DNA of 64,000 bases from Deinococcus depolymerans (GCF_039522025.1 NZ_BAAADB010000021.1:57092-121091), one strand, 5' to 3'. Shown: positions 49,193 through 59,045, counted from the first letter of the stretch. Made by a program: numbers and translations. Notes: generated by a model from the letters alone, not told the origin.

Positions 49193-49239
49193 GTGGGAGG
49201 GTCAGCGTTGTGGGAGGGTCAGCGTTGTGGGAGGGTCAG
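49193..49239. repeat. 17 bp tandem repeat overlapping a stop codon
   Basis: GTGGGAGGGTCAGCGTT occurs twice in full and once in part. The stop codon of the HAD gene falls in the second unit, so the last five codons of that gene are repeat-derived. Confidence 0.8.
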
Positions 49240-49992
49240 GGCACGCAGGGTCCGCATCAGCTGGCCGCGCCGGGGCGTGAGCGCGAAATCGCACTCGTCC
49301 ATGAACGGCAGGTCGCTGACCGAGTCGCCCAGTCCCAGCGTCAGGGCCGCGCCGCTCAGGTGCGTGCCGAGCAGGTAGCGCACGGCGGCGGCCTTGCCGA
49401 GGTGGCGGGGCAGCAGGCTGACGTTGTTCGCGTTCGCGATCACCTGCAGCGGGTGGTCCGGGCCGTGCGCGGCCTCCAGCCGGCCCTGCAACTCGGCCAG
49501 GACCGCCGGGTCGGCGTCCGGGTGTTTCAGGACGGTCATGAACGGCGTGCCGTGCGCGGCGTGCGAGGTCAGGCGCGCCCCGAGCCGCGCGGCGTGCGGG
49601 GCGACCGCCTCGGTCCCGGCGCGCAGGGCGTCCTGCAACGGCGCGAGGTGCGCGAGGACCTGCGCGGCCCACGCGGGGTCGGGGGTGCCGGCGGGCGTCA
49701 GGATGGTCAGGCCGTGGTCCAGCACCCGCCAGGACCGCAGCGGCAGGGTCACGCGCGCCATGGCGGCCGCGTCGCGGCCCGTGACGGGCACCAGGGTGAC
49801 GTGCGGGGCGGCCAGCAGGTCCAGCAGCGCCACCTGCGCGGGCGTGGCGTGCGAGTGCGGCTGCCCACGCGAGTCCACGGTCATGGGTGTCAGGGTGGCG
49901 GGGTCTGCGCCGGGCAGTTTGCGCAGCGTCTGGAACAGCGTGTCGTCCAGATCCGCGAAGACCACGGTGGAGGGGGTGGGCGCGGCGGTCAC
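49219..49992 (-). CDS. HAD-superfamily phosphatase of a Ter-type module
   Basis: The 257-residue protein has the HAD nucleophile motif FADLDDTLF, the threonine motif in VPVTGRD, and the C-terminal acidic motif LGLGDSVSDLPFM. The GTG start at 49992 overlaps the stop of the PRTase-TRSP gene (GTGA). It is a member of the same Ter-type module as its neighbours and probably removes a phosphate from the pathway intermediate. Confidence 0.87.
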   Translation of the reverse strand: MTAAPTPSTVVFADLDDTLFQTLRKLPGADPATLTPMTVDSRGQPHSHATPAQVALLDLLAAPHVTLVPVTGRDAAAMARVTLPLRSWRVLDHGLTILTPAGTPDPAWAAQVLAHLAPLQDALRAGTEAVAPHAARLGARLTSHAAHGTPFMTVLKHPDADPAVLAELQGRLEAAHGPDHPLQVIANANNVSLLPRHLGKAAAVRYLLGTHLSGAALTLGLGDSVSDLPFMDECDFALTPRRGQLMRTLRALTLPQR

Positions 49993-51164
49993 GAGAGCCT
50001 CACGGCCCGCGCGTGCGGCCCGAGCGCCTCCATCAGGGCCGGGTCGGGGTGGCAGCCGCCCTCGAAGGTGACGAGGATGCGGGCGTACGCCTCCGGGCGC
50101 ACGTTGTACAGGTAGTTCGGAATGTCGTCCCCGACGTTGTCGGTGAAGGTCAGGGCGCTCCCGATGGCGAGGCCCGGCAGGACCGGACTGCGGGTCGTGG
50201 CGCTCCAGTGGACGTCCAGGCCACGCGCCTCCAGGGTGCGGGCCAGCGCGAACGCCGGGAACTGGTACTCGCCGGTCCCGAGGACCAGCAGCGGCCCGCC
50301 GCGCAGGTCGGCGTCGGCGTCGGGCGTCGTCCAGGCGCTCAGGTCCGGACCGCCGGGATGCCCGAGTCGGGCGCTGCGGGCGGGCAGCAGGGCGCTGCGG
50401 TCGCCGCCGTCGCCGGTCACGGCGGGCAGCGCGGCGGGCGTCCAGGCCGGGTCGGGCGTGAACGTGAACGTGCCGCGCGACAGGCTCACGAAGTCCACCG
50501 GGACCGGCAGGGCCGCCTGCACGGCGTCCCGGCGCACGCACCAGTCGGTCAGGCTGACCAGCACGACCCGCGTGACGTGCGGGTGCCGGGCCAGCCACTC
50601 GCGGGCGAGGTTCTCCAGGGTGGTGCCGGTCGAGAGTTCATCGTCGACCAGCACGAGTTCCTGCGCGGCGCGGGCCGCCCCGCCCGGGTCGTACACGAGG
50701 TGCGCCGGGGCGTGGGAGTGCGGCTCGTCGAAGCGCAGCAGCAGCGGCGCGTGCTGGTGGTAGCGGGTGGTGTGCTGGAAGGTGCCCGGCCCGGCGGCCA
50801 GCCACGAACCGTCCGCCAGGGCGTCTGCGGCTGGCGTGCGCTGCGCCTGCCACGCGCGGAACACGCCCTCGCCGAGCGCGGTGGCCGTCTCGGCCAGCCC
50901 GATGAAGTGCGGGCGGGTCAGGGGCGGCAGGGCCGCCGCGAGCGCCGCGTGCGTGGCGGCCGCGACGGCCGGCCGCACCGGGATGTGCTTGCCCAGCACG
51001 CGGCTGACGAACAGGAAGCCGCGTTTCGGGTTGCGGCGCACCGCGAAGTCCAGCAGGTCGTCCAGCGGCAGCGCCGAGCGTTCCAGGTGCAGGTCCAGTT
51101 CCCCGCTGGGCAGCGTCACGCGGCGCCGGGCAAACTGACCGGCGGCGGGCGGGGCGCCGGTCAC
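49989..51164 (-). CDS. Phosphoribosyltransferase with TRSP domain
   Basis: The 391-residue protein begins at GTG 51164, overlapping the ATP-grasp stop (GTGA). The N-terminal half has a PRTase fold with the PRPP-binding loop LVLVDDELSTGTTLENLA. The C-terminal part, with LLVLGTGEYQFPAFALARTL and FTDNVGDDIPNYLYNV, matches the TRSP domain that is fused to PRTases in Ter modules. It would attach or remove a phosphoribosyl group in the pathway. Confidence 0.86.
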   Translation of the reverse strand: MTGAPPAAGQFARRRVTLPSGELDLHLERSALPLDDLLDFAVRRNPKRGFLFVSRVLGKHIPVRPAVAAATHAALAAALPPLTRPHFIGLAETATALGEGVFRAWQAQRTPAADALADGSWLAAGPGTFQHTTRYHQHAPLLLRFDEPHSHAPAHLVYDPGGAARAAQELVLVDDELSTGTTLENLAREWLARHPHVTRVVLVSLTDWCVRRDAVQAALPVPVDFVSLSRGTFTFTPDPAWTPAALPAVTGDGGDRSALLPARSARLGHPGGPDLSAWTTPDADADLRGGPLLVLGTGEYQFPAFALARTLEARGLDVHWSATTRSPVLPGLAIGSALTFTDNVGDDIPNYLYNVRPEAYARILVTFEGGCHPDPALMEALGPHARAVRLS

Positions 51165-52186
51165 GCGGGCTCCGGTTGCAGGCGGACGACACGCACGGCC
51201 TTGTCCTCGGCCACGTGCAGGCCGGTCTGCACGGGCGGCAGGGCGTCCCAGTCGAGCGCGCCGCTCCAGGCGTCGAGCAGCAGCCGCGGGAAGTTCACGC
51301 CGGCCGCCATGGCGTACCGCAGGCCGCCGGACGCGCGGGCGTTGATCTCCAGCATGTTCGCGACGCGCGTTCCGCCGCGCAGGTCGTCTTTCGTCTGGAA
51401 GTTGAAGATGCCGCTCAGGCCGTAGTGCCGCGCGATCTGCGCGGCGGCCTGCACGAGGTCCGGGCGGGCCTCGATCAGCTGCCCGTCGGGGGACTTGCGG
51501 CGCACGACGGCGCGGATCAGGCGGCCCTGCCACGCCACGCAGTCCACGCTGCGCTCGGCTCCTTCCAGGGTGTGCATCAGGAGCATGGTGGGCAGGTCCG
51601 GCGCGGCGAACAGCTCGCGCGCGGCCGCGTGGCTCATCTGGTACAGCTCGCCCTTCAGGAACGAACCCAGGTCCGGGCGGTCCAGGATCACGCGGAAGCC
51701 GCTGGCGTAGATGCCGCGCGCCGGCTTGACGCACAGGCGGGTGCCGTCCTCGCGCAGGGCGTCCCAGGCGGCGTCGAAGCTGCGCAGCGAGTCGAAGGTC
51801 GTCCAGCGCGGGATGGGCAGCGTGGCCGGGTTCCAGGCGCGCAGGAACTCGTCCTTGCGTTCCAGGTGCCGCTGGGTCTCCTCGGAGGCCGGGGCCAGCA
51901 CGGCCGTGCCGGACGCCGCGAAGGCCGGGGCGTGCCGCGCCAGCAGTTCGCGTTCCTTGCCGGGAACCAGGGCGTCGATGCCGCGTTCCTCGCAGGCGCG
52001 GCGCAGCCAGTCGGCGTACCCGTCGCCGATCAGGCCGCGCGGTTCGAGGAAGGAGTGGGGCGCGGCGGCCAGCATGCCGTGCCCGGCGTCCGTGTGACTG
52101 GCCCAGACCTCGTACCCGCTGCCGCGGAGCGCGCTGATCTGCGCGGCTGTGACGCTGAAATTCTTGTTGAACAGAACCTTCTTCAT
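51161..52186 (-). CDS. ATP-grasp enzyme of a Ter-type module
   Basis: The 341-residue protein has an N-terminal pre-ATP-grasp fold (KKVLFNKNFSVTAAQISALR), the nucleotide-binding region with RLCVKPARGIYASGF, and the metal-binding end NMLEINARASGGLRYAM. It would ligate a carboxylate to an amine using ATP. The start at 52186 has GAGGT 6 bp upstream. It is the first gene of the five-gene unit; no classical TerC, TerD or TerZ gene is seen in the window. Confidence 0.87.
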   Translation of the reverse strand: MKKVLFNKNFSVTAAQISALRGSGYEVWASHTDAGHGMLAAAPHSFLEPRGLIGDGYADWLRRACEERGIDALVPGKERELLARHAPAFAASGTAVLAPASEETQRHLERKDEFLRAWNPATLPIPRWTTFDSLRSFDAAWDALREDGTRLCVKPARGIYASGFRVILDRPDLGSFLKGELYQMSHAAARELFAAPDLPTMLLMHTLEGAERSVDCVAWQGRLIRAVVRRKSPDGQLIEARPDLVQAAAQIARHYGLSGIFNFQTKDDLRGGTRVANMLEINARASGGLRYAMAAGVNFPRLLLDAWSGALDWDALPPVQTGLHVAEDKAVRVVRLQPEPA

Positions 52187-52291
52187 GCTTGACCTCGTGT
52201 GGACCGTCCCGGGTGCCGGCGGCGCGGACGTCCCACTCTGACGGAAAACGGCCGGCCCTGCCAGCGGCCGCGTCATGGAGCGCGGGCCGCT

Positions 52292-53029
52292 TCAGCCGGG
52301 TTCCTGGCGGGCGAGGGCCTCGCCGAACTCGCGGGCGGCCTGCGCGGCGCGGCGTTCCGCCTCGGGCAGGAAGGTCGCGGTCAGCGCCCGGACCCGCGCG
52401 AGCTGCTGCGCGTTCAGGTGGGCCCGCACGCCTTCCGGGTCGGGCGGCAGGGTGGGATGGCCGGTCAGGGTCTCGATCAGGCCGCGCACGAACGCCGCCT
52501 GGGTGGGCGTCTCGGTGCGGATCAGGCGGGGCGGGTGCGTCCGGAAGTACAGCTGCCGGGCGGCCGCGAACCGCAGGCGGGCGGCCAGGGAACCCTGGGC
52601 GGCCAGCACGTCGGCGGGGGTGATCGCGGCGGCCGCCTGTCGCAGCGCGGCCGGGTCCAGGCCGTCCAGGGCCGCCCAGCCGTCCACGCGCACCTCGGCG
52701 AGTCGGTGGAGGTCCACGGCGTCCATCAGCCGGCGCATCTCGGGTTCGGTCAGGTCGTCGGCGTCGACCAGGGCGGTCAGGGCGTCGTCCTGCGCGTCGG
52801 TTCCCAGGCGGGTGAGCAGCGCGGCCGATTCGCGCCACGCGTCGAGCGCGGCGAGGTCCTGTGAGACCGGCAGGCTGGGGTCGAGGTCGAACAGCGTCAG
52901 GTCGTGCTCGCGCAGGAAGGCGCCCAGGCGGCGGCCGGCGTTGCCGCGCTCGCCGCCCACGCCCCCCCGGTACAGTCCCATCAGCTTGCGGGCGCGCACG
53001 AGCAGGTCGGGGTCGGTCACGCCGGGCAT
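52292..53029 (-). CDS. DUF2786-like hypothetical protein
   Basis: The 245-residue protein begins with a segment that resembles DUF2786 (RARKLMGLYRGGVGGERGN ... LREHDLTLFDLD). The rest is helical and Ala/Arg/Leu-rich, with no membrane segment or catalytic motif that I recognise. It stands about 105 bp upstream of the ATP-grasp gene in the same direction and could be in the same transcript. Function unknown. Confidence 0.65.
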   Translation of the reverse strand: MPGVTDPDLLVRARKLMGLYRGGVGGERGNAGRRLGAFLREHDLTLFDLDPSLPVSQDLAALDAWRESAALLTRLGTDAQDDALTALVDADDLTEPEMRRLMDAVDLHRLAEVRVDGWAALDGLDPAALRQAAAAITPADVLAAQGSLAARLRFAAARQLYFRTHPPRLIRTETPTQAAFVRGLIETLTGHPTLPPDPEGVRAHLNAQQLARVRALTATFLPEAERRAAQAAREFGEALARQEPG

Positions 53030-53256
53030 TCTGTCACGCCCGCCGCGTTCTCATGTCCTCACGTGACGCCGCCCAGGATGAGGCACGGAAAGCCAGCCCA
53101 CTTTAACGCCTTCTCATTGTATGACGCCCCACGCTGATGGCGGAAGCCGCGTCTCTAAGATCACTGCGTCGCAGAAGACATCCTTCTCGCACATCACTAC
53201 ATTCCGCAATCACTGTCAACGTGATTCGCGCCTTTCTCTATTCCTGGAGGTCCACC

Positions 53257-53733
53257 ATGAAGAAGCTGATCCTGACCACCCTGCTGCTGAGCGGTTCCGC
53301 CCTCGCCGGCGGCGGCGGCATGGTGCCCGCCGGCAACACCATTGCCAGCATCGTCGCGAACGACCCGAACTTCAGCACCCTGCTGGCCGCCGTGCAGGCC
53401 GCCGGGCTGGTCGACACCCTGAACAGCTCCGGACCGTTCACGGTGTTCGCCCCCACCAACGCCGCGTTCGCCAAGGTGCCGGAGGCGGACCTGAACGCCC
53501 TGCTGAACGATCCCGCGCAGCTGAAGGCCCTGCTGCTGTACCACGTGGTGCCGGGCCGCGTGACCGCCGCGCAGGTCATGAAACTGACCTCCGCCAAGAC
53601 CGTGAACGGCGCGTCCGTCAACATCGGCGTGAGCGGCGGCAGGGTCATGGTCGGGAACGCGACCGTCACCCGGGCCGACGTGCGCGCCAGCAACGGTGTC
53701 ATTCACGTCATCGACACCGTCCTCATGCCCTGA
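53257..53733 (+). CDS. Secreted fasciclin-domain protein
   Basis: The 158-residue protein has a signal peptide (ends SGSALAGG) and a single fasciclin (FAS1) domain: TIASIVANDPNFSTLLAAVQ, GPFTVFAPTNAAFAKVP, LLLYHVVPGRVTAAQVM, and NGVIHVIDTVLMP. Such proteins mediate adhesion in the cell envelope or matrix. GGAGG lies 6 bp before the ATG. The 220 bp upstream are comparatively AT-rich and hold no gene. Confidence 0.93.
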   Translation: MKKLILTTLLLSGSALAGGGGMVPAGNTIASIVANDPNFSTLLAAVQAAGLVDTLNSSGPFTVFAPTNAAFAKVPEADLNALLNDPAQLKALLLYHVVPGRVTAAQVMKLTSAKTVNGASVNIGVSGGRVMVGNATVTRADVRASNGVIHVIDTVLMP

Positions 53734-53827
53734 TCCACTGTCCGGCAGCGGGGGGCGCGGCGCTGGGAGGCATCCCGGCCCCGCGCTCCCCGCTGCCCCG
53801 GTGCCCCCTGTCTCCCGGAGGTCTGCC

Positions 53828-55012
53828 ATCACTTCCCTGCTCTTTCCCTCGCGCCCCGCGCGGACCACCCTGTTCCTGACGCTGCTGTGCGCCCTGCTGG
53901 CCGCCCCGGCCGGCGCGCTGGGCCTGCGCTGGAGCGCCCCGGAACCCCGGCTCGTGAACGGCCAGGTGCAGCGGCCCGTCCTTCAGCACTCACGGCCCCT
54001 GACCGTCCCGGCGGGCGCCGCGGCGCAGGTCCGCCGCAGTGGCCGCCTGACCCCGGAACTGCGCCGCGCCCTGGACCGCGCGTACGCCGCCGTGGACGCC
54101 CGCACGCCCCGCGACCTGCGCTTCAGCCGCGCGGGCCGCACATGGACCGCGCAGGCCCGCACCGGCTGGACCGTGGACCGCGCCGCCTCGGACCGCGCCG
54201 TGCTGGACGCCCTGAGGGCCGGACGGAACAGCGCCCCGCTGCGCGTGAACCTGACCGCCCCGGCCCGCAGCGTCGCCTGGGCCGCCACCCGCCGGATCAC
54301 GCACCTGGGCAGCGGCACCTCCAGTTTCACGGGCAGCCCGGACTTCCGCGTGCAGAACATCCGCGTCGGGGCGTCCCGCGTGCACGGGCAGTGGATCGAA
54401 GCGGGCCGCGAACTGAACTTCAACGCCCTGATCGGCCCGGTCACCGCCGCGCGCGGCTTCGCGCCGGGTTACGTGATCACCGGCAACCGCCTGCGCACCG
54501 AGGACGGCGGCGGCCTGTGCCAGGTCAGCACCACCGTCTTCCGCGCCGCCTGGACGGCGGGCCTGCCCATCACGGAACGGCACGCGCACTCCTACCAGGT
54601 GGCGTACTACGGCCAGCCGGGCCTGGACGCCGCCGTGTACGCCCCCGCCAAGAACCTCCGCTGGCGCAACGACACCCCCGCGCCCATGCTGGTGCAGGCC
54701 GACTGGGACACCCGCACCGGCCGCCTGAACGTCCACCTGTTCGGCCAGGACGACGGGCGGCGCAGCTGGACGGCCACCCCGCAGCCGTCGCAGGTGCGCC
54801 CCGCGCCCGGCCCGACCTTCGTGAGCGACCCCGCCCTGACCGGCGACGAGGCCCGCCGCATCGACATGCCCGCCCCCGGCGCGCTCGTCAGCGTGACCCG
54901 TCAGGTCCGGCTGCCCGGCGGTCAGGTCCGGCGCGACACGCTCGTCAGCCGCTACCGCCCCTGGGGAGGCGTGTTCGCCGTCGCCCCCGGCGACGACCGG
55001 CTGCGCAACTGA
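53828..55012 (+). CDS. VanW-family secreted protein, apparent AUC start
   Basis: The protein (about 394 residues) has a signal peptide (n-region FPSRPAR, core TLFLTLLCALLAAPAGA) and a C-terminal VanW domain with FNALIGPVTAARGFAPGYVI and EDGGGLCQVSTTVFRAAW. VanW domains occur in envelope proteins and their function is uncertain. The odd point is the start. A strong GGAGG is followed after 6 bp by ATC, exactly where ATG would be expected, and that codon opens the signal peptide. The only alternative start codons in this frame are a GTG at 53801 without Shine-Dalgarno and a GTG inside the fasciclin gene. Confidence 0.82.
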   Translation: MTSLLFPSRPARTTLFLTLLCALLAAPAGALGLRWSAPEPRLVNGQVQRPVLQHSRPLTVPAGAAAQVRRSGRLTPELRRALDRAYAAVDARTPRDLRFSRAGRTWTAQARTGWTVDRAASDRAVLDALRAGRNSAPLRVNLTAPARSVAWAATRRITHLGSGTSSFTGSPDFRVQNIRVGASRVHGQWIEAGRELNFNALIGPVTAARGFAPGYVITGNRLRTEDGGGLCQVSTTVFRAAWTAGLPITERHAHSYQVAYYGQPGLDAAVYAPAKNLRWRNDTPAPMLVQADWDTRTGRLNVHLFGQDDGRRSWTATPQPSQVRPAPGPTFVSDPALTGDEARRIDMPAPGALVSVTRQVRLPGGQVRRDTLVSRYRPWGGVFAVAPGDDRLRN

Positions 55013-55172
55013 CCCGGACGCCGGCCCGCAGCCTCCCGGTGCGGGGGGTTCATCTGGCCGGCCGCGTGGACTGTATGGCGCGTGTAAGACCCCGGGTGCG
55101 TACACTGGGGGTGTTTCCGCCGCCGGCGCGGCCCCTGTCCACCGCCCACTCCTGACCGGAGGTCCGCTCACC

Positions 55173-55565
55173 GTGTCTTCCCCGTCTTCGTCTGCTGCGC
55201 CCCCGTCGACACCCCCTCCCGCCGGGACGACCGTGCCCGCGCTGCTGTGCCGCAGCGGTCAGGCGCGGTTCTACCTGCCCTTGACGCAGATCGAGCGGGT
55301 GTACCCGATGGTGCACCTGCCCGCCGCGCGTCAGGGTGGGCCGCGCGTGCACCTGCGCGGCGAGACGCTGGACGTGCAGGACACCCGTGGGTGGTGGGGG
55401 CAGCCGCCGGCCGAACCGGAGGCCACGCAGCGCCTGATCGTCGTGACCCGCCCGCGCCGCGAGGCGTGGTGGGTGGATGAGGTCGGTCCGCTCGCGGACG
55501 TCCCGGCCGGCGCGCCCCACGCCGTCCTGGACGGTCAGGTGCTGCCGGTGGTATGGCACCCGTGA
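55173..55565 (+). CDS. CheW-like coupling protein (Wsp-type)
   Basis: The 130-residue protein starts at GTG 55173 after GGAGG. After a Pro/Ser-rich start it has a CheW-like fold (LLCRSGQARFYLPLTQIERV ... WWVDEVGPLADV). It would link the receptor to the kinase. TACACT about 70 bp upstream is a good -10 box for the whole operon. Its end overlaps the CheR gene. It is one of two CheW-type genes, as in Wsp. Confidence 0.78.
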   Translation: MSSPSSSAAPPSTPPPAGTTVPALLCRSGQARFYLPLTQIERVYPMVHLPAARQGGPRVHLRGETLDVQDTRGWWGQPPAEPEATQRLIVVTRPRREAWWVDEVGPLADVPAGAPHAVLDGQVLPVVWHP

Positions 55566-56635
55566 CCGGCCCGCTGCCGCAACTGCTGGCGGACACGGCC
55601 GGGCTGCGCTGGACCGAGCAGCTGCACGGCCTGGCCCGCGCCCGTCTGGATGAACTGGCCCGCGCGCACGGCGGACTGGACGACCTGCTGCGCGCCGCGA
55701 CGGTCCGCCCGGACGTGGCGTCGCAGGTGGCGGCGGCCTTCACGGTCGGTGAGACGTGGTTCCAGCGAATCGGCGCGCACTTTGAGGCGCTGCCGGAGCT
55801 GCTGGCCGACCGCCCGCACGTACGCGCCTGGAGTGCCGGCTGCTCGACCGGCGAGGAGGCGTACGCGCTGGCGGCGGCCTTCACGCGCCAGACGGTGGAC
55901 GTCCTGGGCACCGACCTGAACCCGGAGGCGCTGCGGCGCGCGCAGGAGGGCCGGTACGGCGCGCGGTCGTTCCGGGGCGTGCCGGCCGCCCAGGTGGAAC
56001 GGTCCTTCGAGCGGCGCGGCGAGCAGTTCGAGGTGCGCCCCGCGCTGCGCCGGCGCGTGCGGTTCTCCCTGCACAACCTGATGACCCCGGCTCCCCGGCG
56101 CGACCTGGACGTGATCGCCTGCCGGAACGTCACGATCTACTTCACGCCCGGGGCGGCCGCGCTGGCGTACACGCACCTCGCGCAGGCGCTGGCGCCGGGC
56201 GGGGTCCTGCTGCTGGCCCCCAGCGACCCGCGCCCGCCCGCCCACCTGGGGCTGGTGGTGGACCGCTCGCGCGGCACCCAGGTCCTGCGCCGCGCCCTGA
56301 CCCCGCCCGGCAGGCCGCGCCGGGCGGGGCCGGGCGCGGCGGACCGGTCACCTGCCGGGGCAGCCGGTCCGGCCGGGGTCGGCGCGGCGCGGCCGCCAGC
56401 GCCGGAAGTCACGGACCTGCCGGCTGCCCGCCGGGCCGCGTACGAGGCGCCGCTGGACCCGCAGGCGCAGTTGCAGCTGGCCTGGGCGCTGCGCCGCGCC
56501 GGTCAGGAGGCCCGGGCGGCGCGGCAGGCGCGGCACACGCTGACGCTGCTGGAAGCGGGCGGGGCGGACAGCTGGGACGCGGCGCGGCTGCGGGCCGGCT
56601 GCCTGTCGCTGCTGGCCGGGACGGGCGGGCCGTGA
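55553..56635 (+). CDS. CheR-type chemoreceptor methyltransferase (WspC-like)
   Basis: The protein (about 360 residues) has a CheR fold: VGETWFQRIGAHFEAL, the SAM-binding VRAWSAGCSTGEEAYALA, LGTDLNPEALRRAQEG, and DVIACRNVTIYF. Its C-terminal tail after a Pro/Ala-rich linker contains a helical, TPR-like stretch (LDPQAQLQLAWALRRAGQ), like WspC. It would methylate the receptor. Starts at ATG 55553 or GTG 55562 are both possible; the latter gives a GTGA overlap with the CheW stop. Confidence 0.88.
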   Translation: MAPVTGPLPQLLADTAGLRWTEQLHGLARARLDELARAHGGLDDLLRAATVRPDVASQVAAAFTVGETWFQRIGAHFEALPELLADRPHVRAWSAGCSTGEEAYALAAAFTRQTVDVLGTDLNPEALRRAQEGRYGARSFRGVPAAQVERSFERRGEQFEVRPALRRRVRFSLHNLMTPAPRRDLDVIACRNVTIYFTPGAAALAYTHLAQALAPGGVLLLAPSDPRPPAHLGLVVDRSRGTQVLRRALTPPGRPRRAGPGAADRSPAGAAGPAGVGAARPPAPEVTDLPAARRAAYEAPLDPQAQLQLAWALRRAGQEARAARQARHTLTLLEAGGADSWDAARLRAGCLSLLAGTGGP

Positions 56636-57105
56636 CGCGCCTGGAACGCCGGGCCGTCCGGCTGGCCCTGCCGCTCGACGCGCAGCGGCCGCCCGTGAAC
56701 GCCCTGCGGCTGCAGGTGGCGGGCGAGGCGTACGCCGCGCCGCTCGCCCAGCTGCTGGAGATCCTGCCGGCGAACCTGACGGCGCTGCCACTGACCGCGC
56801 CGCACGTGGCGGGCCTGCAGGTGGTGCGCGGCGAGCTGCTGGGCGTGCTGCGTGCCGACGTGCTGCTGACGGGCCGGGCCTGTGAGCCGCAGGGGCCGGG
56901 GCGGGTGCTGCTCACGTCGGTGGGCGCCGCCACCTGCGGCCTGCTGGTGGACGACGCGACCGACCTCGTCTGGGTGGATGACCAGCTCCGTCCGCCCCTG
57001 TTCCACACGCCGGGCGTGAGCGGCCTGACGCCGGGCGGGCTGGCGGTGCTCGACCTGACCCGCCTGCTGCACGCCCTTCCGTCTCCCTGGCGGTCCACGC
57101 CATGA
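56632..57105 (+). CDS. Second CheW-like coupling protein
   Basis: The 157-residue protein starts in a GTGA overlap with CheR. It has a CheW domain ([20 protein letters not shown] ... [20 protein letters not shown] ... [14 protein letters not shown]). Two CheW proteins of unequal length in one operon is the Wsp arrangement (WspB and WspD). Confidence 0.82.
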   Translation: MTRLERRAVRLALPLDAQRPPVNALRLQVAGEAYAAPLAQLLEILPANLTALPLTAPHVAGLQVVRGELLGVLRADVLLTGRACEPQGPGRVLLTSVGAATCGLLVDDATDLVWVDDQLRPPLFHTPGVSGLTPGGLAVLDLTRLLHALPSPWRSTP

Positions 57106-57125
57106 CCCACTCAAAGGAACTGCTG

Positions 57126-58934
57126 ATGTCCATTCGTCTGAAACTGATCGGTGTGCTGCTGCTGCTCGTCGTGCCCCTGGCGCTGACCGGGGTGATCTCG
57201 GTCGCGGCGCTGCGTCACTCCGGGGAGGTCAGCGCGGAGCTGACCCGGGGCCTGCAGCAGGCGCGCGTGCTGACCAACCTGCGCGGCGCGGTCAACCGCC
57301 TGGCCCTGCTGACCGCCGAGGACCTGCTGCTGCGCCCCGGCCGGCCCGAGACGGGCGCGCTGGAGGCCGTGCGGGCCGAGGCGGCCACGCAACTCGCGGA
57401 AGCGCCGAACAGCCCGGCCCTGAGCAGCGTGCGCCGCGACTGGGCGGCGCTGGAAACGCAGCTCGACGCGCTGCTGCGCGTGGCCGACACGCAGCCGGCC
57501 GCGGCGGTGGCACGCTTCGAGCAGCGGCTGCAGCCGGCGCGGGCGCAGCTGGTCAGCAGCGTGAACGCCTACCTGGACGCCCGTGAGGCCGCGCTCTCGG
57601 CCGAGCAGCTGAAACTCACGGCCGACCTGACCCGCAGCCAGCGGATCGTGACCTGGACGGCGCTGCTGGGCGGGGTGCTGGGACTGGCGTGCGCGTGGCT
57701 GGTGCTTGGGCGCATCGTGGCGGCGGTGCTGGTGGTCGCGCGCGCCTCCCGGCGGCTGTCGGAAGGCTACCTGGACGACCTGCCGGCAGCCACCAGCGGC
57801 GACGAGATCGGGCAGATGCTGGGGGCGCTGGGGGCGCTGGGGCAGCAGCAGCGGCAGCTGGCGCAGGCCCTGGGGGAACTGAGCCGCGGCTCGTCGCAGG
57901 TGACCTTCCCGGTCCGGCACGCTCAGGACGTGGTGGGTCACGCCGTGCGCGACCTCACGCGGCACACCGAGGAGGTCGCCGCGTCGGCGCGGGCGCTGGC
58001 CGCCGGGGACCTGCGCACGCAGCTGCCCGTGCGCTCCGAGCAGGACACGCTGGGACTGGCCCTGCGGGACATGCTCGCGCAGCTGCGGGCCTTCGCGCTG
58101 CAGAACCAGGAGTTCAGCGCGCAGCTGGCGCTCTCCAGTCAGAGTCTGGTGGCCGCCACGACCCAGCAGGCGACCAGCGTGAATCAGCAGTCGGCGGCGA
58201 TTGCCGAGACGACCGCCGCGGTCGAGGAGGTCCGCACCAGCAGCCGGCACGCGGTCGAGGTGGCCGGCAGCGTCACCCGGCAGGCCGAGGAGGCCCGCTC
58301 GGTGGCGGCGCAGGGCGTGCAGGCCGCGCAGGCCGCCGAGCAGGGCATGGTGGCCCTGCAGGGCCGGGTGGATGACATCGCGCAGAACATGCTGCACCTC
58401 TCGCGGCACTCCCGTCAGATCAGCGAGATCATCGAGACGGTCGCGGACATCGCCGATCAGTCGAACCTGCTGGCCCTGAACGCCGCCATCGAGGCCAACC
58501 GCGCCGGTGAGCAGGGGCGCGGCTTCGCGGTGGTCGCGCAGGAGATCCGCACGCTGGCCGAGCAGTCCAAGGGCGCCACGCAGCAGATCCGCCGGATGCT
58601 CGAGGACGTGCAGCAGGCGACGAACGCCGCCGTGCTGGCCACCGAGGAGGGCAGCAAGCAGGCGCAGGTGGGCACGGCGCTGATCGACCGGGCGGGGCGG
58701 ACCATCCAGGCGCTGAGCGGCGTGAACGAGGACGCCGCCCGCATGACCGCGCAGATCTCGGAATCGGTGCAGCAGCACGCGCTGAGCATGGAACAGATCG
58801 CGATCGCCATGCACGACATCAACGAGGCGACGCTGCAGCACCTGAACGTCACGCAGGACAACCAGCAGGTGGCGCGGCACCTGCAGGCGCTGGTCGAGCA
58901 GCTCAACGGCCTGACGGCCCGGTACCACACGTGA
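57126..58934 (+). CDS. Methyl-accepting chemoreceptor (WspA-like)
   Basis: The 602-residue protein has two membrane segments (about residues 5-28 and 175-205) around a helical extracytoplasmic domain rich in Gln, Arg and Ala, then HAMP-like repeats. A long signalling coiled coil follows, with the hairpin tip [20 protein letters not shown]. It should sense an envelope or surface signal and control the kinase. The start at 57126 has AAAGGA 7 bp upstream; an ATG at 57102 overlapping the CheW stop is an alternative. There is no C-terminal CheR-tether pentapeptide. Confidence 0.9.
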   Translation: MSIRLKLIGVLLLLVVPLALTGVISVAALRHSGEVSAELTRGLQQARVLTNLRGAVNRLALLTAEDLLLRPGRPETGALEAVRAEAATQLAEAPNSPALSSVRRDWAALETQLDALLRVADTQPAAAVARFEQRLQPARAQLVSSVNAYLDAREAALSAEQLKLTADLTRSQRIVTWTALLGGVLGLACAWLVLGRIVAAVLVVARASRRLSEGYLDDLPAATSGDEIGQMLGALGALGQQQRQLAQALGELSRGSSQVTFPVRHAQDVVGHAVRDLTRHTEEVAASARALAAGDLRTQLPVRSEQDTLGLALRDMLAQLRAFALQNQEFSAQLALSSQSLVAATTQQATSVNQQSAAIAETTAAVEEVRTSSRHAVEVAGSVTRQAEEARSVAAQGVQAAQAAEQGMVALQGRVDDIAQNMLHLSRHSRQISEIIETVADIADQSNLLALNAAIEANRAGEQGRGFAVVAQEIRTLAEQSKGATQQIRRMLEDVQQATNAAVLATEEGSKQAQVGTALIDRAGRTIQALSGVNEDAARMTAQISESVQQHALSMEQIAIAMHDINEATLQHLNVTQDNQQVARHLQALVEQLNGLTARYHT

Positions 58935-59045
58935 GGACGGCGTGTTCGCGTCCGGGCGTCCGGAAGCGCGCGCCGGCGGAGTCGGCGTGAGCCGTGCGGG
59001 CGGCGCTGCGGCGTACCGGCCGGACGCGGGCGGGAGCGGGCACCC

